In this document: positions 43,960 through 52,811 of the stretch, one piece after another
How the letters are laid out: every line of letters starts with the position of its first letter
How positions within the stretch are numbered: the stretch's first letter is position 1
Assembly (NCBI GenBank): GCA_934120675.1
Contig: CAKOUU010000001.1
Location: forward strand, 49,329-113,328
Source: an uncultured Clostridia bacterium
GTDB lineage: Bacteria; Bacillota; Clostridia; TANB77; CAG-508
DNA length: 64,000 nt
Direction of reading: 5' to 3'
Program-made: the position numbers and the translations under genes
The notes under the pieces: generated by a model
Told to the model about the DNA's origin: nothing
Database searches by the model: none
What the model saw: only the letters and a program-made list of their open reading frames with translations

Positions 43960-44640
43960 ATAGAATAAATTCAAAAAAATTAGAATAAAATAGAATAAAT
44001 TAGAAAAAAATAGATAAAATAGTTTATAAAATGTGGAAAAATAATTTGATAAATACATAAAAAGAGGAAAATAAAATAAATTATTTAAAAATTCAAAAAA
44101 AATAGAATAAATTAGAATTAAATAGTAAAAAAAAGAAAAAAATATTTTATTAAATATAAAATACTGAAATTATTTATAAAATTATTCAAAAATAAATTTA
44201 TTAAAATAAAAATTATTAATAAATTTATTTAAATAAATAAAAAAAAATTAAAAATAAAAATAATTTTAAAAAATAAAATAAAAATCATAAATAATAAAAA
44301 ATAAAATAAAAAATTACAATTAATTATTAATAATAAATAAAAAATAAAATTAATAAATTAAATTAAATTAAAAATAATTAGAAAAAAATAGAATAAATTA
44401 GAAAAAAATCAAAAAAAATAGATAAATAATAAAAAAACAACGCGTGAAAATCAAAAATAAGACGTTTTAAAAAAATAAAAATATAATTTAATTATAAAAA
44501 ATAAAATAAATTAAAATTGAAAATAATAAAAAATAGAAAAAATTAGTAAAAAAAAGAATAAATTAGAAAAAAATAGATAAAAATAGTTTATAAATTGTGG
44601 AAAACTAATTTTAAAAGTGAAAAATAAAAGAAAATAAATT
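43960..44640. repeat. A-rich gap before recF with repeat copies
   Basis: The gap 43748-44666 has no gene. Apart from the terminator and the element copy it is made of A, T and few G, with hardly any C. A complete copy of the 175-base A-rich repeat lies at 44450-44623, ending in TGTGGAAAA and AAGTGAAAAA. A partial copy lies at 43960-44080 (TGTGGAAAA near 44033), and another fragment near 44385-44430. Each has AATAAATTAGAAAAAAAT as core. Confidence 0.6.
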
Positions 44641-44666
44641 AATAAAAATATTTATTGGAGAAAAAA

Positions 44667-45734
44667 ATGTGGATAAAAAAAATAAAAATAAAAAATTTTA
44701 GGAATTATGAAAAAGAAGAAATTAATTTAGAAAAAAATATAAATATTTTTTATGGACAAAACGCACAAGGAAAAACAAATATAATAGAATCCATTTTTTT
44801 ATGTAGTTTAGGAAAATCATTTAGAGCAAAAAAAGATAATGAAATGATAAAATTAAATGAACAAAATGCAATGGTTGAAATTGAATATGAAAAATCAGAT
44901 AGAGAAGGAAAAATAAAAATAGAAATTGGAAATAAAAAAAATATTTATTTAAATGGAATAAAAATAAAAAAATTAAGTGAATTATTAGGAAATTTGAATA
45001 TTGTAATTTTTACACCAGATGATATTAATATTTTAAAAGGTGGGCCACAAAATAGAAGAAGATTTTTAGATATTATGATAAGTCAATTAAGACCAAATTA
45101 TATGCATATTTTAAATTTGTATATAAAAACAATGGAACAAAGAAATATATATTTAAGACAAATTAAAGAAGAACATAAAGATGAAAATTTATTAGATATA
45201 TGGGACGAAAAACTATCAGAATATGCAATAAAAATATATGAATATAGAAAAGAATTTATTAAAAAAATAATTAAAAAATTAGATATAATTCATAAAAATA
45301 TAACAAATAATGCAGAACAAATAGAATTAGATTATATAACAGAATGCGATAGCAAAGAAAAATATTTAAAATTGTTAAAAGAAAGAAGAAAATTAGATAT
45401 TATTAAAGGATTTACAACAAAGGGTGTACATAGAGACGATTTTATGATATATATAAATAAGAAAGATATAAAAATATTTGGTTCACAAGGCCAAAATAGA
45501 ACAGCAATGCTTTCTTTAAAATTAGCAGAACTTCAAGTTATATATGACGAAATAGGGGAGTACCCAATATTGTTATTAGATGATTTCATGTCAGAGTTAG
45601 ATAAAACAAGAAGAAAAAATTTTTTAGAAAATATTGAAGGAACACAAGTAATTATTACGGGAACTGAAAAATTAGATATTGAAAATTTAGAATATTTGGA
45701 ATATAATGTGTCTAACGGAAAAGTTCTAAAATAA
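44667..45734 (+). CDS. recF: DNA replication and repair protein RecF
   Basis: RecF is an SMC-like ATPase that helps load RecA at gaps. The 355-residue protein has Walker A FYGQNAQGKTNIIESIF (about 29-45), signature GSQGQNRTAMLSLKLAE and Walker B YPILLLDDFMSELD. The start is ATG 44667, preceded by GGAG and six A. It is followed by gyrB after 19 bases; the two are probably co-transcribed. Confidence 0.96.
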   Translation: MWIKKIKIKNFRNYEKEEINLEKNINIFYGQNAQGKTNIIESIFLCSLGKSFRAKKDNEMIKLNEQNAMVEIEYEKSDREGKIKIEIGNKKNIYLNGIKIKKLSELLGNLNIVIFTPDDINILKGGPQNRRRFLDIMISQLRPNYMHILNLYIKTMEQRNIYLRQIKEEHKDENLLDIWDEKLSEYAIKIYEYRKEFIKKIIKKLDIIHKNITNNAEQIELDYITECDSKEKYLKLLKERRKLDIIKGFTTKGVHRDDFMIYINKKDIKIFGSQGQNRTAMLSLKLAELQVIYDEIGEYPILLLDDFMSELDKTRRKNFLENIEGTQVIITGTEKLDIENLEYLEYNVSNGKVLK

Positions 45735-45753
45735 AGAAATAGGAGGAAGACAA

Positions 45754-47685
45754 ATGGAAAAGTACAATCATAAATATGGAGCAGAACAAATTCAAGTATT
45801 AGAAGGACTAGAGGCTGTAAGAAAAAGACCAGGTATGTACATAGGAAGTACATCAGTTAGGGGATTACATCATATGGTATACGAAATAGTAGACAACGGT
45901 GTTGATGAAGCTTTAGCAGGATATTGTACAGAAATAAATGTAACAATAGAACCAGGTAATGTAATTGCAGTCCAAGATAATGGTAGAGGAATCCCAGTAG
46001 AAATACATCCAAAAACACATATATCTACTGCGGAAACTGTATATACAGTACTTCATGCCGGTGGAAAATTTGGAGGAGATAGTGGATACAAAGTGTCTGG
46101 AGGACTTCATGGCGTAGGTGCTTCAGTTGTAAATGCTCTATCCGCATGGACAGAGGTCACAATTGAAAGAGATGGCGGAATTTATAATATGAAATTCGAA
46201 AAAGGAAAGACAACACAAAAACTTGAAAAAGTAGGAGAATCTAAGAAAACGGGAACATTAGTAAGATTTTTAGCAGATGATACTATTTTCGAAAGTCTAA
46301 ATTATGAATATGAAGTTCTAGAAAAAAGATTAAGAGAAATTGCATTTTTAACAAAAGGATTAAAAATCACTTTGGAAGATACTAGAGATTCTGAAAATAT
46401 TAAAAAATCAGAGTTCTGTTATGAAGGTGGATTAATTTCATTTGTAGAATTTTTAAATAAAAACAAAGAAAAAATACATCCAACACCAATTTACATAGAA
46501 AGAGCTGGGGAAGTGCCAGTAGAAATAGCAATTCAATATACAACAGCATATAATGAAAATATTTATACATTCGTAAACAACATAAATACAGTTGAAGGTG
46601 GAACACACCTAGAAGGTTTCAAAAGAGCGTTAACCAAAGTATTTAATGATTACGCAAGAAGCCATAACATAATAAAAGAAAAAGAATCAAACCTACAAGG
46701 TGAAGACATAAGAGAAGGTATAACAGCAGTTGTATCAGTTAAAGTAAAAGAACCACAATTTGAAGGACAAACTAAAACAAAATTAGGAAACAGTGAAGTA
46801 ACAGGTGTAGTACAAAGTATGGTAAATGATGCGTTAGCAACATTCTTAGAAGAAAATCCAAAAGTTGCAAAAGCAATATTAGAAAAATGTGTAAGTGCAT
46901 CAAGAGCTAGGGAAGCAGCAAGAAAAGCTAGGGAATTAGTAAGGAAAAAAGCATCAACAGAAACAGCAACATTACCAGGAAAACTAGCAGATTGTAGTAG
47001 CAAAAACCCAGAAGAATGCGAAGTATATATAGTCGAAGGAGACTCAGCTGGAGGAAGTGCAAAACAAGGAAGAGACAGAAAATTCCAAGCAATCCTACCA
47101 CTTTGGGGAAAAATGCTTAACGTAGAAAAAGCAAGAGCAGATAAAATTTATGGAAATGATAAGTTAAATCCAGTAATTTTAGCCGTTGGAGCAGGAATTG
47201 GACCAGACTTTGACATTACAAAAATAAGATATGGAAAAGTTATAATAATGGCCGATGCCGATGTCGATGGTGCACACATTAGAACATTATTATTAACATT
47301 CTTCTTCAGATATATGAGACCATTAATAGAAAATGGAAATGTATTTTTAGCACAACCACCACTATACAAATTATCTAAAAAAGGTATGGAAGATGTATAT
47401 TGCTATACTGACGAAGATTTACCAAAAGCATATGAAGAATTAGAGAAAAAGGGAATTTCTAGAGACCAATTAGCATTACAAAGATACAAAGGTCTAGGAG
47501 AAATGAATCCAGAACAATTATGGGAAACAACAATGAACCCAGAAACAAGAATTCTTGTTAAAGTAACTATGGATGATGCAATTAAAGCAGATGAAACATT
47601 TACTTTATTAATGGGAGATGAGGTTGAACCAAGAAGAGAATTTATTCAACAAAATGCAAAATATGTTCAAAATCTAGATATATAA
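45754..47685 (+). CDS. gyrB: DNA gyrase subunit B
   Basis: The 643-residue protein is the ATPase subunit of gyrase. The GHKL ATP site comprises EIVDNGVDEALAGYC, DNGRGIPVEIH and GGLHGVGASVVNALS. The TOPRIM part has VEGDSAGGSAKQGRDR and MADADVDGAHIRTLLL. The C terminus (QRYKGLGEMNPEQLWETTM) is intact. AGGAGG precedes ATG. A strong terminator separates it from the next genes; gyrA lies 7 kb away rather than directly adjacent. Confidence 0.97.
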   Translation: MEKYNHKYGAEQIQVLEGLEAVRKRPGMYIGSTSVRGLHHMVYEIVDNGVDEALAGYCTEINVTIEPGNVIAVQDNGRGIPVEIHPKTHISTAETVYTVLHAGGKFGGDSGYKVSGGLHGVGASVVNALSAWTEVTIERDGGIYNMKFEKGKTTQKLEKVGESKKTGTLVRFLADDTIFESLNYEYEVLEKRLREIAFLTKGLKITLEDTRDSENIKKSEFCYEGGLISFVEFLNKNKEKIHPTPIYIERAGEVPVEIAIQYTTAYNENIYTFVNNINTVEGGTHLEGFKRALTKVFNDYARSHNIIKEKESNLQGEDIREGITAVVSVKVKEPQFEGQTKTKLGNSEVTGVVQSMVNDALATFLEENPKVAKAILEKCVSASRAREAARKARELVRKKASTETATLPGKLADCSSKNPEECEVYIVEGDSAGGSAKQGRDRKFQAILPLWGKMLNVEKARADKIYGNDKLNPVILAVGAGIGPDFDITKIRYGKVIIMADADVDGAHIRTLLLTFFFRYMRPLIENGNVFLAQPPLYKLSKKGMEDVYCYTDEDLPKAYEELEKKGISRDQLALQRYKGLGEMNPEQLWETTMNPETRILVKVTMDDAIKADETFTLLMGDEVEPRREFIQQNAKYVQNLDI

Positions 47686-47693
47686 AAAATAAG

Positions 47694-47727
47694 AAAGTTA
47701 TCATTAGAAAAAATGATAACTTTTTTT
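47694..47727 (+). terminator. Terminator after gyrB
   Basis: AAAGTTATCATT (47694-47705) pairs with AATGATAACTTT, followed by a T-run. Confidence 0.88.
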
Positions 47728-47810
47728 AATAATTTATAATAATATAAAAAAATTTTTTTTATATTATGAATTGTAGTAAATTTTAATAATTAAAAAATAT
47801 TCAAATAAAA

Positions 47811-47990
47811 ATCAAAAATAAAATATTTAAATTTTTTATTAATATAATTTAATTAAAAAAAATAAAAATTAAAATAATAGGAAAATAAGAATAAATTAGA
47901 AAAAAATCAAAAAAAATAGAAAAAATTAGAAAAAATTAGTTAATAATATGTGGAAAGTATATTAATATATAAATAAGAAAAGTGGAAAAT
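47811..47990. repeat. A-rich repeat, copy 2
   Basis: This copy has the order ATCAAAAATAAA, ATATAATTTAATTA, AATAAATTAGAAAAAAATC, AATATGTGGAAAG (47948-47958) and AAGTGGAAAA. It lies after gyrB and does not directly precede a gene. Confidence 0.6.
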
Positions 47991-48054
47991 AAAATAAAAA
48001 TAAAAATTTAAAATAAAAAATTTAATATTATATTATTTATTCTATAAAAAAATT

Positions 48055-48490
48055 TAATGACAGGTAATAAATAAACCTGCCATTAATTATAAAGCTAATA
48101 ATAATCTCTACTAAAACTAATATATATAATACTTCAACCTAATATATATTGCTATATAAATAAGCTTAATACCACACATATTAATTATTCGCTCGACTAT
48201 AGATACACCATAAGTAACTATATTCATCCAAACGAGGGACTAATAATAACCACTACTAAAGTTTTAGATATAAAAATAACCTTAGCTCGAGTATATTACA
48301 TATAATTTGACCACATATTAATGAATAGAAAAAATAAATATAGCCTGCATACATATAATATATTCTTATCGCCGACATATAATAATATATAAAAATACTA
48401 TTATATATCTTTGCTCAAATATTAATAAAATAAATTATTCTATTAATACTCTTTGCTCAACTATTATTAACTTTATAATAGTATTATGTT
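48055..48490. other. Hairpin-rich non-coding block
   Basis: This block has a base composition unlike the A-rich flanks and no open frame of note. Short motifs recur: CGCTCGACTATAG, AGCTCGAGTATAT, TGCTCAAATATTAATA and TGCTCAACTATTATTA. At least three of these are followed by an inverted repeat, for example TATTAATA/TATTAATA and CTATTAT/ATAATAG. It could be a structured RNA, an attachment region or a decayed element. I do not recognise it. Confidence 0.4.
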
Positions 48491-48542
48491 CAAAATGCAA
48501 AAAAATATACAAAATTAAAAAGTTTTTTTAAAATTTTTTTAA

Positions 48543-48627
48543 TAACAAATCTGAAAATTTCCAATTTTCAGTATTAACTCTACTTTATATCATACTCTAA
48601 AAAATTGAAATTTTTAGTAAATTTATA
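48543..48627. repeat. Copy of the dispersed inverted-repeat element (reverse orientation)
   Basis: TAACAAATCTGAAAATTTCC and TTAACTCTACTTTATATCAT match the complement of 57380-57452. The two arms (about 48545-48566 and 48601-48625) can pair. Only this half of the 57-kb element is present. Confidence 0.65.
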
Positions 48628-48668
48628 ATAAATAAAATAAAAAATAATTTGTAAAAAAAATTATAATT

Positions 48669-48745
48669 TAAAAATAAAATAATAAAAAATAAAATAATAA
48701 AAAATAAAATAATAAAAAATAAAATAATAAAAAATAAAATAATAA
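48669..48745. repeat. Period-15 A/T tandem repeat
   Basis: About five copies of a 15-base unit (ATAATAAAAAATAAA) lie in tandem. On the minus strand this creates an open frame of repeating IILFF residues, which I regard as a by-product. Confidence 0.75.
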
Positions 48746-48777
48746 ATAATAAAAAAATAAATAAAAAAACATTAAAA

Positions 48778-48945
48778 TTCAAAAATAAAACAATTTAATT
48801 TTTTCATAATATAATTTAATTAATATAAATAAAAATTAAATAAATTGGAAAATAAGGATAAATTAGAAAAAAATCAAAAAAAAAGAAAAAAAGAGCTAAT
48901 AATATGTGGATAATAAAAATTAAAATTTTAAAAAATGTGGAAAAT
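48778..48945. repeat. A-rich repeat, copy 3, with a perfect DnaA box
   Basis: The order of blocks is the same as in the other copies. It contains TGTGGATAA (48905-48913) and ends at ATGTGGAAAA. It lies upstream of the second VirB4 locus. Confidence 0.6.
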
Positions 48946-49066
48946 TAAAATAAAAAAATATAATAAATTTAAAATAAAATAAAAATTGTTAATAAATAAT
49001 AAAATAAAAAATATATAAAAAAAATTATAATCAAAAGTAATGTCAAAATTTGTCGAAAAGTTTTTG

Positions 49067-49095
49067 TTGACAAATAACAAAAAACAGAGTAAAAT
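49067..49095 (+). promoter_or_regulatory. Promoter of the second VirB4 locus
   Basis: TTGACA (49067-49072), 17 bases, TAAAAT (49090-49095). Transcription would start near 49102, which excludes an open frame that extends upstream to 49040 as the real gene start. Confidence 0.7.
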
Positions 49096-49120
49096 AGAAA
49101 AACAAATGGAGGTGAGAAGA

Positions 49121-49678
49121 ATAAAGAATATATCAGTTCAGCAGTGGTTACCACTAGAAGAAATATTAGAAAATGGAATTATAAAAATTAATAAGAATAA
49201 GTATATTAAAATTTTAAAAATAATTCCAATAAATTATAATTTAAAATCAGATTTAGAAAAAAAGACAATATTAAATTCATATAAGATTTTATTAAAGACA
49301 TGTAATTTTAATATTCAAATATTAATTCAAAGTAATAAAGAAGATTTAAGTCAACATATTTCAAATATAGAAAAAAATATTGATAAAAAAGAAAATAAAT
49401 ATTTAAAAGAAATATCAGAAAATTATATAAAATTTATTCAAAATTTAAATTATTCAAGAAGTTCAGCTTCAAAAGATTTTTATCTAATTATATCAAACGA
49501 AAATTTAGAAAATTTTGATTCAATAGAAATAATAGAAAATGACTTAAAAGAAAAGTATTTTAAAATCAAAGAATGTTTATCAAGATGTGGAAATGATGTT
49601 ATAGAGTTAAATAATAAAAAAATAATATTAAAGATTTTTTATTCATTATTAAATACCAGAAAATTTTTAAAAAATTAA
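49121..49678 (+). CDS. VirB4 N-domain-like partner protein, probable AUA start
   Basis: The product of about 185 residues (VQQWLPLEEILENG near the start) resembles in order and secondary structure the VirB4 partner of the first T4SS (25978-27219), but lacks a membrane segment. It has no Walker motifs. GGAGGTGA (49108-49115) is followed after 8 bases from GGAGG by ATA 49121. The in-frame ATG 49106 overlaps the ribosome binding site and lies only about 4 bases from the predicted transcript start. The next gene encodes the VirB4 ATPase. Function is inferred from the pairing. Confidence 0.6.
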   Translation: MKNISVQQWLPLEEILENGIIKINKNKYIKILKIIPINYNLKSDLEKKTILNSYKILLKTCNFNIQILIQSNKEDLSQHISNIEKNIDKKENKYLKEISENYIKFIQNLNYSRSSASKDFYLIISNENLENFDSIEIIENDLKEKYFKIKECLSRCGNDVIELNNKKIILKIFYSLLNTRKFLKN

Positions 49679-49733
49679 AAAATAAAAAATAAAAAATAAT
49701 AAAAATTAATTATTAAAAATTAAAGCTATTAAA

Positions 49734-49911
49734 ATCAAAAATAAAGCAATAAAATTATTAAAAAATATAATTTAATTATTAAAATAAAAAATAAATAAAA
49801 TAAGAAAATAAGAATAAATTAGAAAAAAATCAAAAAAATTAGAAAAAAAAAGAAAAAAATAGTTAATAATATGTGGATAAGTAATTTTAAAATAAAATTA
49901 AAAGTGGAAAG
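49734..49911. repeat. A-rich repeat, copy 4, with a perfect DnaA box
   Basis: It contains AATAAATTAGAAAAAAATC, then TTAATAATATGTGGATAA (DnaA box 49872-49880), and ends with AAGTGGAAAG, which also provides the ribosome binding site of the next gene. Confidence 0.6.
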
Positions 49912-49923
49912 GATGTAATAAAA

Positions 49924-51744
49924 ATAAAAAAATATAAAAAAAAAACAAAAATTAATAATTTTTTATCCGGAATTTTTTCAAATAAAGATTTGATATCTCC
50001 AGCATATATAAATAATCAAAATCCAAAATACCTAGAAATTGATAATTTATATTATTCATCATTAATTGTTGTAAATTATTATAGAGAACAAACAGACTTA
50101 GTATTAAAAAATTTAATAGAGACAAATATAAACATGAATATTTCAATTTTTTATGAAAAACAAGATAGTTATAAAACAATAAAAGATTTAACATATCATA
50201 TTGGAAATGTAGGGGTAGAGCTAAAAGAGGCAAATGAAAATAGACAGGATATCGACATTGCTGCATATACATATAGCGATGCAAAATATATAAGAAAAGA
50301 AATACAAGTAAATAATGAAGAATTATATTTTTTATATATTTACATAAATCTTTATTCAGACAATATAAAAGAATTAGAATATAATTTAAATAAAATAGAA
50401 GGTATAACACAAAGCAAAGGGATGCAAACAAGAAGAGCAAATTTTAGACAAGAGGAATGTTTTTTTGCAGGACTACCTATAATGGAAAATAAAGAAATAA
50501 TTAAAGAGTCAGCAAAAAGAAATATTTTAACATCAGGACTTTTAGCAACATACCCATTTATATCATCAACAATTTTTGATAAAAATGGAATATTTATAGG
50601 TACTAATATTTATAATAATTCATTAGTTTTTATAGATCGATATGATACAAGTAAATATAAAAATGCTAACATTTGCATTTTTGGAACAAGTGGAGCAGGA
50701 AAATCATTTTATACAAAATTATTAATTTTGAGATATAAATTATTAGGAATAAAGCAATATATAATTGACCCAGATAGAGAATATAATAAAATTTGTGAAA
50801 AATTAAAAGGTGTAGAAATAAAATTAGGTCCCACATCTAATACATATATAAATATTTTAGAAATTAGAAAAGAAAGTATTGAAGATGGAGAAAGTGGTTA
50901 TCTTGCAATAAAAATAAGTAAGTTAATTGGATTTTTTAATTTAATATTTGGAGAAATGGATGAAGAAGAAAAAGCATTATTAGAAGAAAAATTAATAAAA
51001 GTATATAAATTAAAAAATATAAATTTTGATGATAAAAGTTTGTACAATGAAAATGGAGAATTTAAAAATGAAAAACAAATGCCAATATTACAAGATTTAT
51101 TTAATATTTTAGGAAAAGATGAAAGAACAAAAAAATTTAAAATAAAATTAATTCCATTTGTGGAAGGATCAATGAAATTTTTTAATAATTATACAAATAT
51201 AAAATTAGATAATGAATTAATAGTTGCAGACATATATGATTTAGGAGAAGAAAATTTAAAATATGGAATGTATATTTTAATTGATATTTTTTGGGATGCT
51301 GTAAAAAAAGATAGAAAAGAAAAAAAGGCAATTTACTTAGATGAAATATGGAGGCTAATAGGAGTAACATCAAATAAATATGTAGCAAGTTTTATTTATA
51401 AAATTTTTAAGACAATAAGAAAATATGGGGGAAGTGGAGTTGCTATTACACAAGATATTTCTGATATATTTAGTTTGGATAATGGAACATACGGTAGAAG
51501 CATTTTAAATAATTCTAGCATAAAAACGTTTTTTGCCTTAGAAGAAGAAAATATAAAAATATTGTGTGAATATACAAATTTATCGGAAAAAGAGAAAATA
51601 GAAATTAAATCATTAAAAAGAGGAGAATGTTTAATGTTTGTAGGTGAAGATCATATATTAACAAAAATACAATCATCGGAAAAAGAAAAGGAAATAATAG
51701 AAGGTGAAAAAATAAATAATGAAAATAATTACAGCTTTAAATAA
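49924..51744 (+). CDS. virB4: Second VirB4-like T4SS ATPase
   Basis: The 606-residue ATPase has Walker A FGTSGAGKSFYTKLL (about 253-267), YIIDPDREYNKIC, Walker B KKAIYLDEIWRLIG and AITQDISDIF. It is related to but distinct from the VirB4 at 24066. The frame is open well upstream of the first TTG (49990) and encodes a plausible N terminus (NNFLSGIFSNKDLISPAY). AAAGGATG precedes ATA codons at 49918 and 49924, while no ATG, GTG or TTG occurs there in frame. I therefore place the start at ATA 49924 with caution. It overlaps the next gene by 26 bases. Confidence 0.82.
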   Translation: MKKYKKKTKINNFLSGIFSNKDLISPAYINNQNPKYLEIDNLYYSSLIVVNYYREQTDLVLKNLIETNINMNISIFYEKQDSYKTIKDLTYHIGNVGVELKEANENRQDIDIAAYTYSDAKYIRKEIQVNNEELYFLYIYINLYSDNIKELEYNLNKIEGITQSKGMQTRRANFRQEECFFAGLPIMENKEIIKESAKRNILTSGLLATYPFISSTIFDKNGIFIGTNIYNNSLVFIDRYDTSKYKNANICIFGTSGAGKSFYTKLLILRYKLLGIKQYIIDPDREYNKICEKLKGVEIKLGPTSNTYINILEIRKESIEDGESGYLAIKISKLIGFFNLIFGEMDEEEKALLEEKLIKVYKLKNINFDDKSLYNENGEFKNEKQMPILQDLFNILGKDERTKKFKIKLIPFVEGSMKFFNNYTNIKLDNELIVADIYDLGEENLKYGMYILIDIFWDAVKKDRKEKKAIYLDEIWRLIGVTSNKYVASFIYKIFKTIRKYGGSGVAITQDISDIFSLDNGTYGRSILNNSSIKTFFALEEENIKILCEYTNLSEKEKIEIKSLKRGECLMFVGEDHILTKIQSSEKEKEIIEGEKINNENNYSFK

Positions 51745-52765
51745 TGCAAAATTAAATGAAGAATTAAAAAATGAAAAAAATATAAATTTAATTTGTAAAA
51801 ATATTTTTTATAAAGAAGGAATATTAGAAATTTTAGAAAATGAAATTAATATTGATTATATTATATTAAATAATAAATTACCGGGTGAAATTAAATTAAA
51901 TAATTTAATTGAAAAAATAATTGAAAAAAATGAAAAAATAAAAATAATTATTTTAATAAAAAAAGAAAATAAAAATAAGTTCTATAAAATAAAAAAAGAA
52001 AAAATAAATGATAATATTGAAATAATGAAAGATATAAAAAACAAAAATATAATTAGAATTTTTTATACAGGAGAAATAAATTTAAATAAATTGAAAAATT
52101 ATAATATTCAAGACATTAATTATAAAAATATGTTAAACGAAAGAAATAAAAAGGATAAGGAATTTAAAAATAATGTAATTTTATTCTTAGGGGAAAGGCA
52201 GGTTGGAAAGAGTAGTGCTATTGTAGAAATTTTAAAAACTATAAAAGATAAAAATGCTAAAATACTAATTATGGAAACAAACAAGCAAGATTCAGATATA
52301 AAAAATTTATTTAAAAAAAGTAACAAACATTTAAAAAAATTTATTAATAATAAAAAATTAAAAAATAAATATAAAAAAATTTATAAAAAATATATTTGTA
52401 AAAAAAATAATTTAAAAATATTTAAAAATTTAATTAAAAAAATAAATAAAAATATTGATTTAATTTCCTATAATAAATTAATTAATTTAAATATAATAAA
52501 AAAATTAGAAAAAAATTATAATTATATTTTTATAGAAATTAATTTAGAAAAAAATAATAAAATATTAAATCAAATAAATGAAAAAATATTAATAATAAAA
52601 CCAGATATTTTAGGAATAAAAAATGCAAAAAAAATAATAGAAAAAAATAAAATAAATAATTATAAATTAATAATAAATAATTATAATAAATATTCATTAG
52701 ACGAAAAAATAATAAAAAATATTTTTAATAAAAAAATTTTAAGAATAATTAAAACTAATAAATAA
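51719..52765 (+). CDS. ParA/TadZ-like P-loop protein
   Basis: The 348-residue protein is very Lys/Asn/Ile-rich. An N-terminal part (about 1-120) resembles the receiver-like domain of TadZ/CpaE proteins (IDYIILNNKLPGEIKL). Then follows a P-loop GERQVGKSSAIVEIL (about 157-171) and a segment ILIMETNKQDSDI as in MinD-type ATPases. Such proteins position secretion or pilus machines at the cell pole. AAGGTGA precedes ATG 51719, within the end of virB4. The assignment is tentative because the compositional bias is strong. Confidence 0.55.
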   Translation: MKIITALNNAKLNEELKNEKNINLICKNIFYKEGILEILENEINIDYIILNNKLPGEIKLNNLIEKIIEKNEKIKIIILIKKENKNKFYKIKKEKINDNIEIMKDIKNKNIIRIFYTGEINLNKLKNYNIQDINYKNMLNERNKKDKEFKNNVILFLGERQVGKSSAIVEILKTIKDKNAKILIMETNKQDSDIKNLFKKSNKHLKKFINNKKLKNKYKKIYKKYICKKNNLKIFKNLIKKINKNIDLISYNKLINLNIIKKLEKNYNYIFIEINLEKNNKILNQINEKILIIKPDILGIKNAKKIIEKNKINNYKLIINNYNKYSLDEKIIKNIFNKKILRIIKTNK

Positions 52766-52768
52766 ATA

Positions 52769-52797
52769 TTGACAAATGGTAATAAAAAAATTATAAT
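52769..52797 (+). promoter_or_regulatory. Promoter of the Rpn-like gene
   Basis: TTGACA (52769-52774), 17 bases, TATAAT (52792-52797), a perfect consensus, 15 bases before the gene start. Confidence 0.75.
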
Positions 52798-52811
52798 TAA
52801 GGAGGTAGAAA

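Noticed and set aside
48597..48782. 61-codon IILFF repeat frame on the minus strand
   Set aside because: It is a translation of the period-15 A/T repeat, without a ribosome binding site.
49879..49990. Truncation of the second VirB4 at its N terminus
   Set aside because: The frame remains open upstream with plausible protein sequence and a ribosome binding site, so a non-AUG start explains it better.
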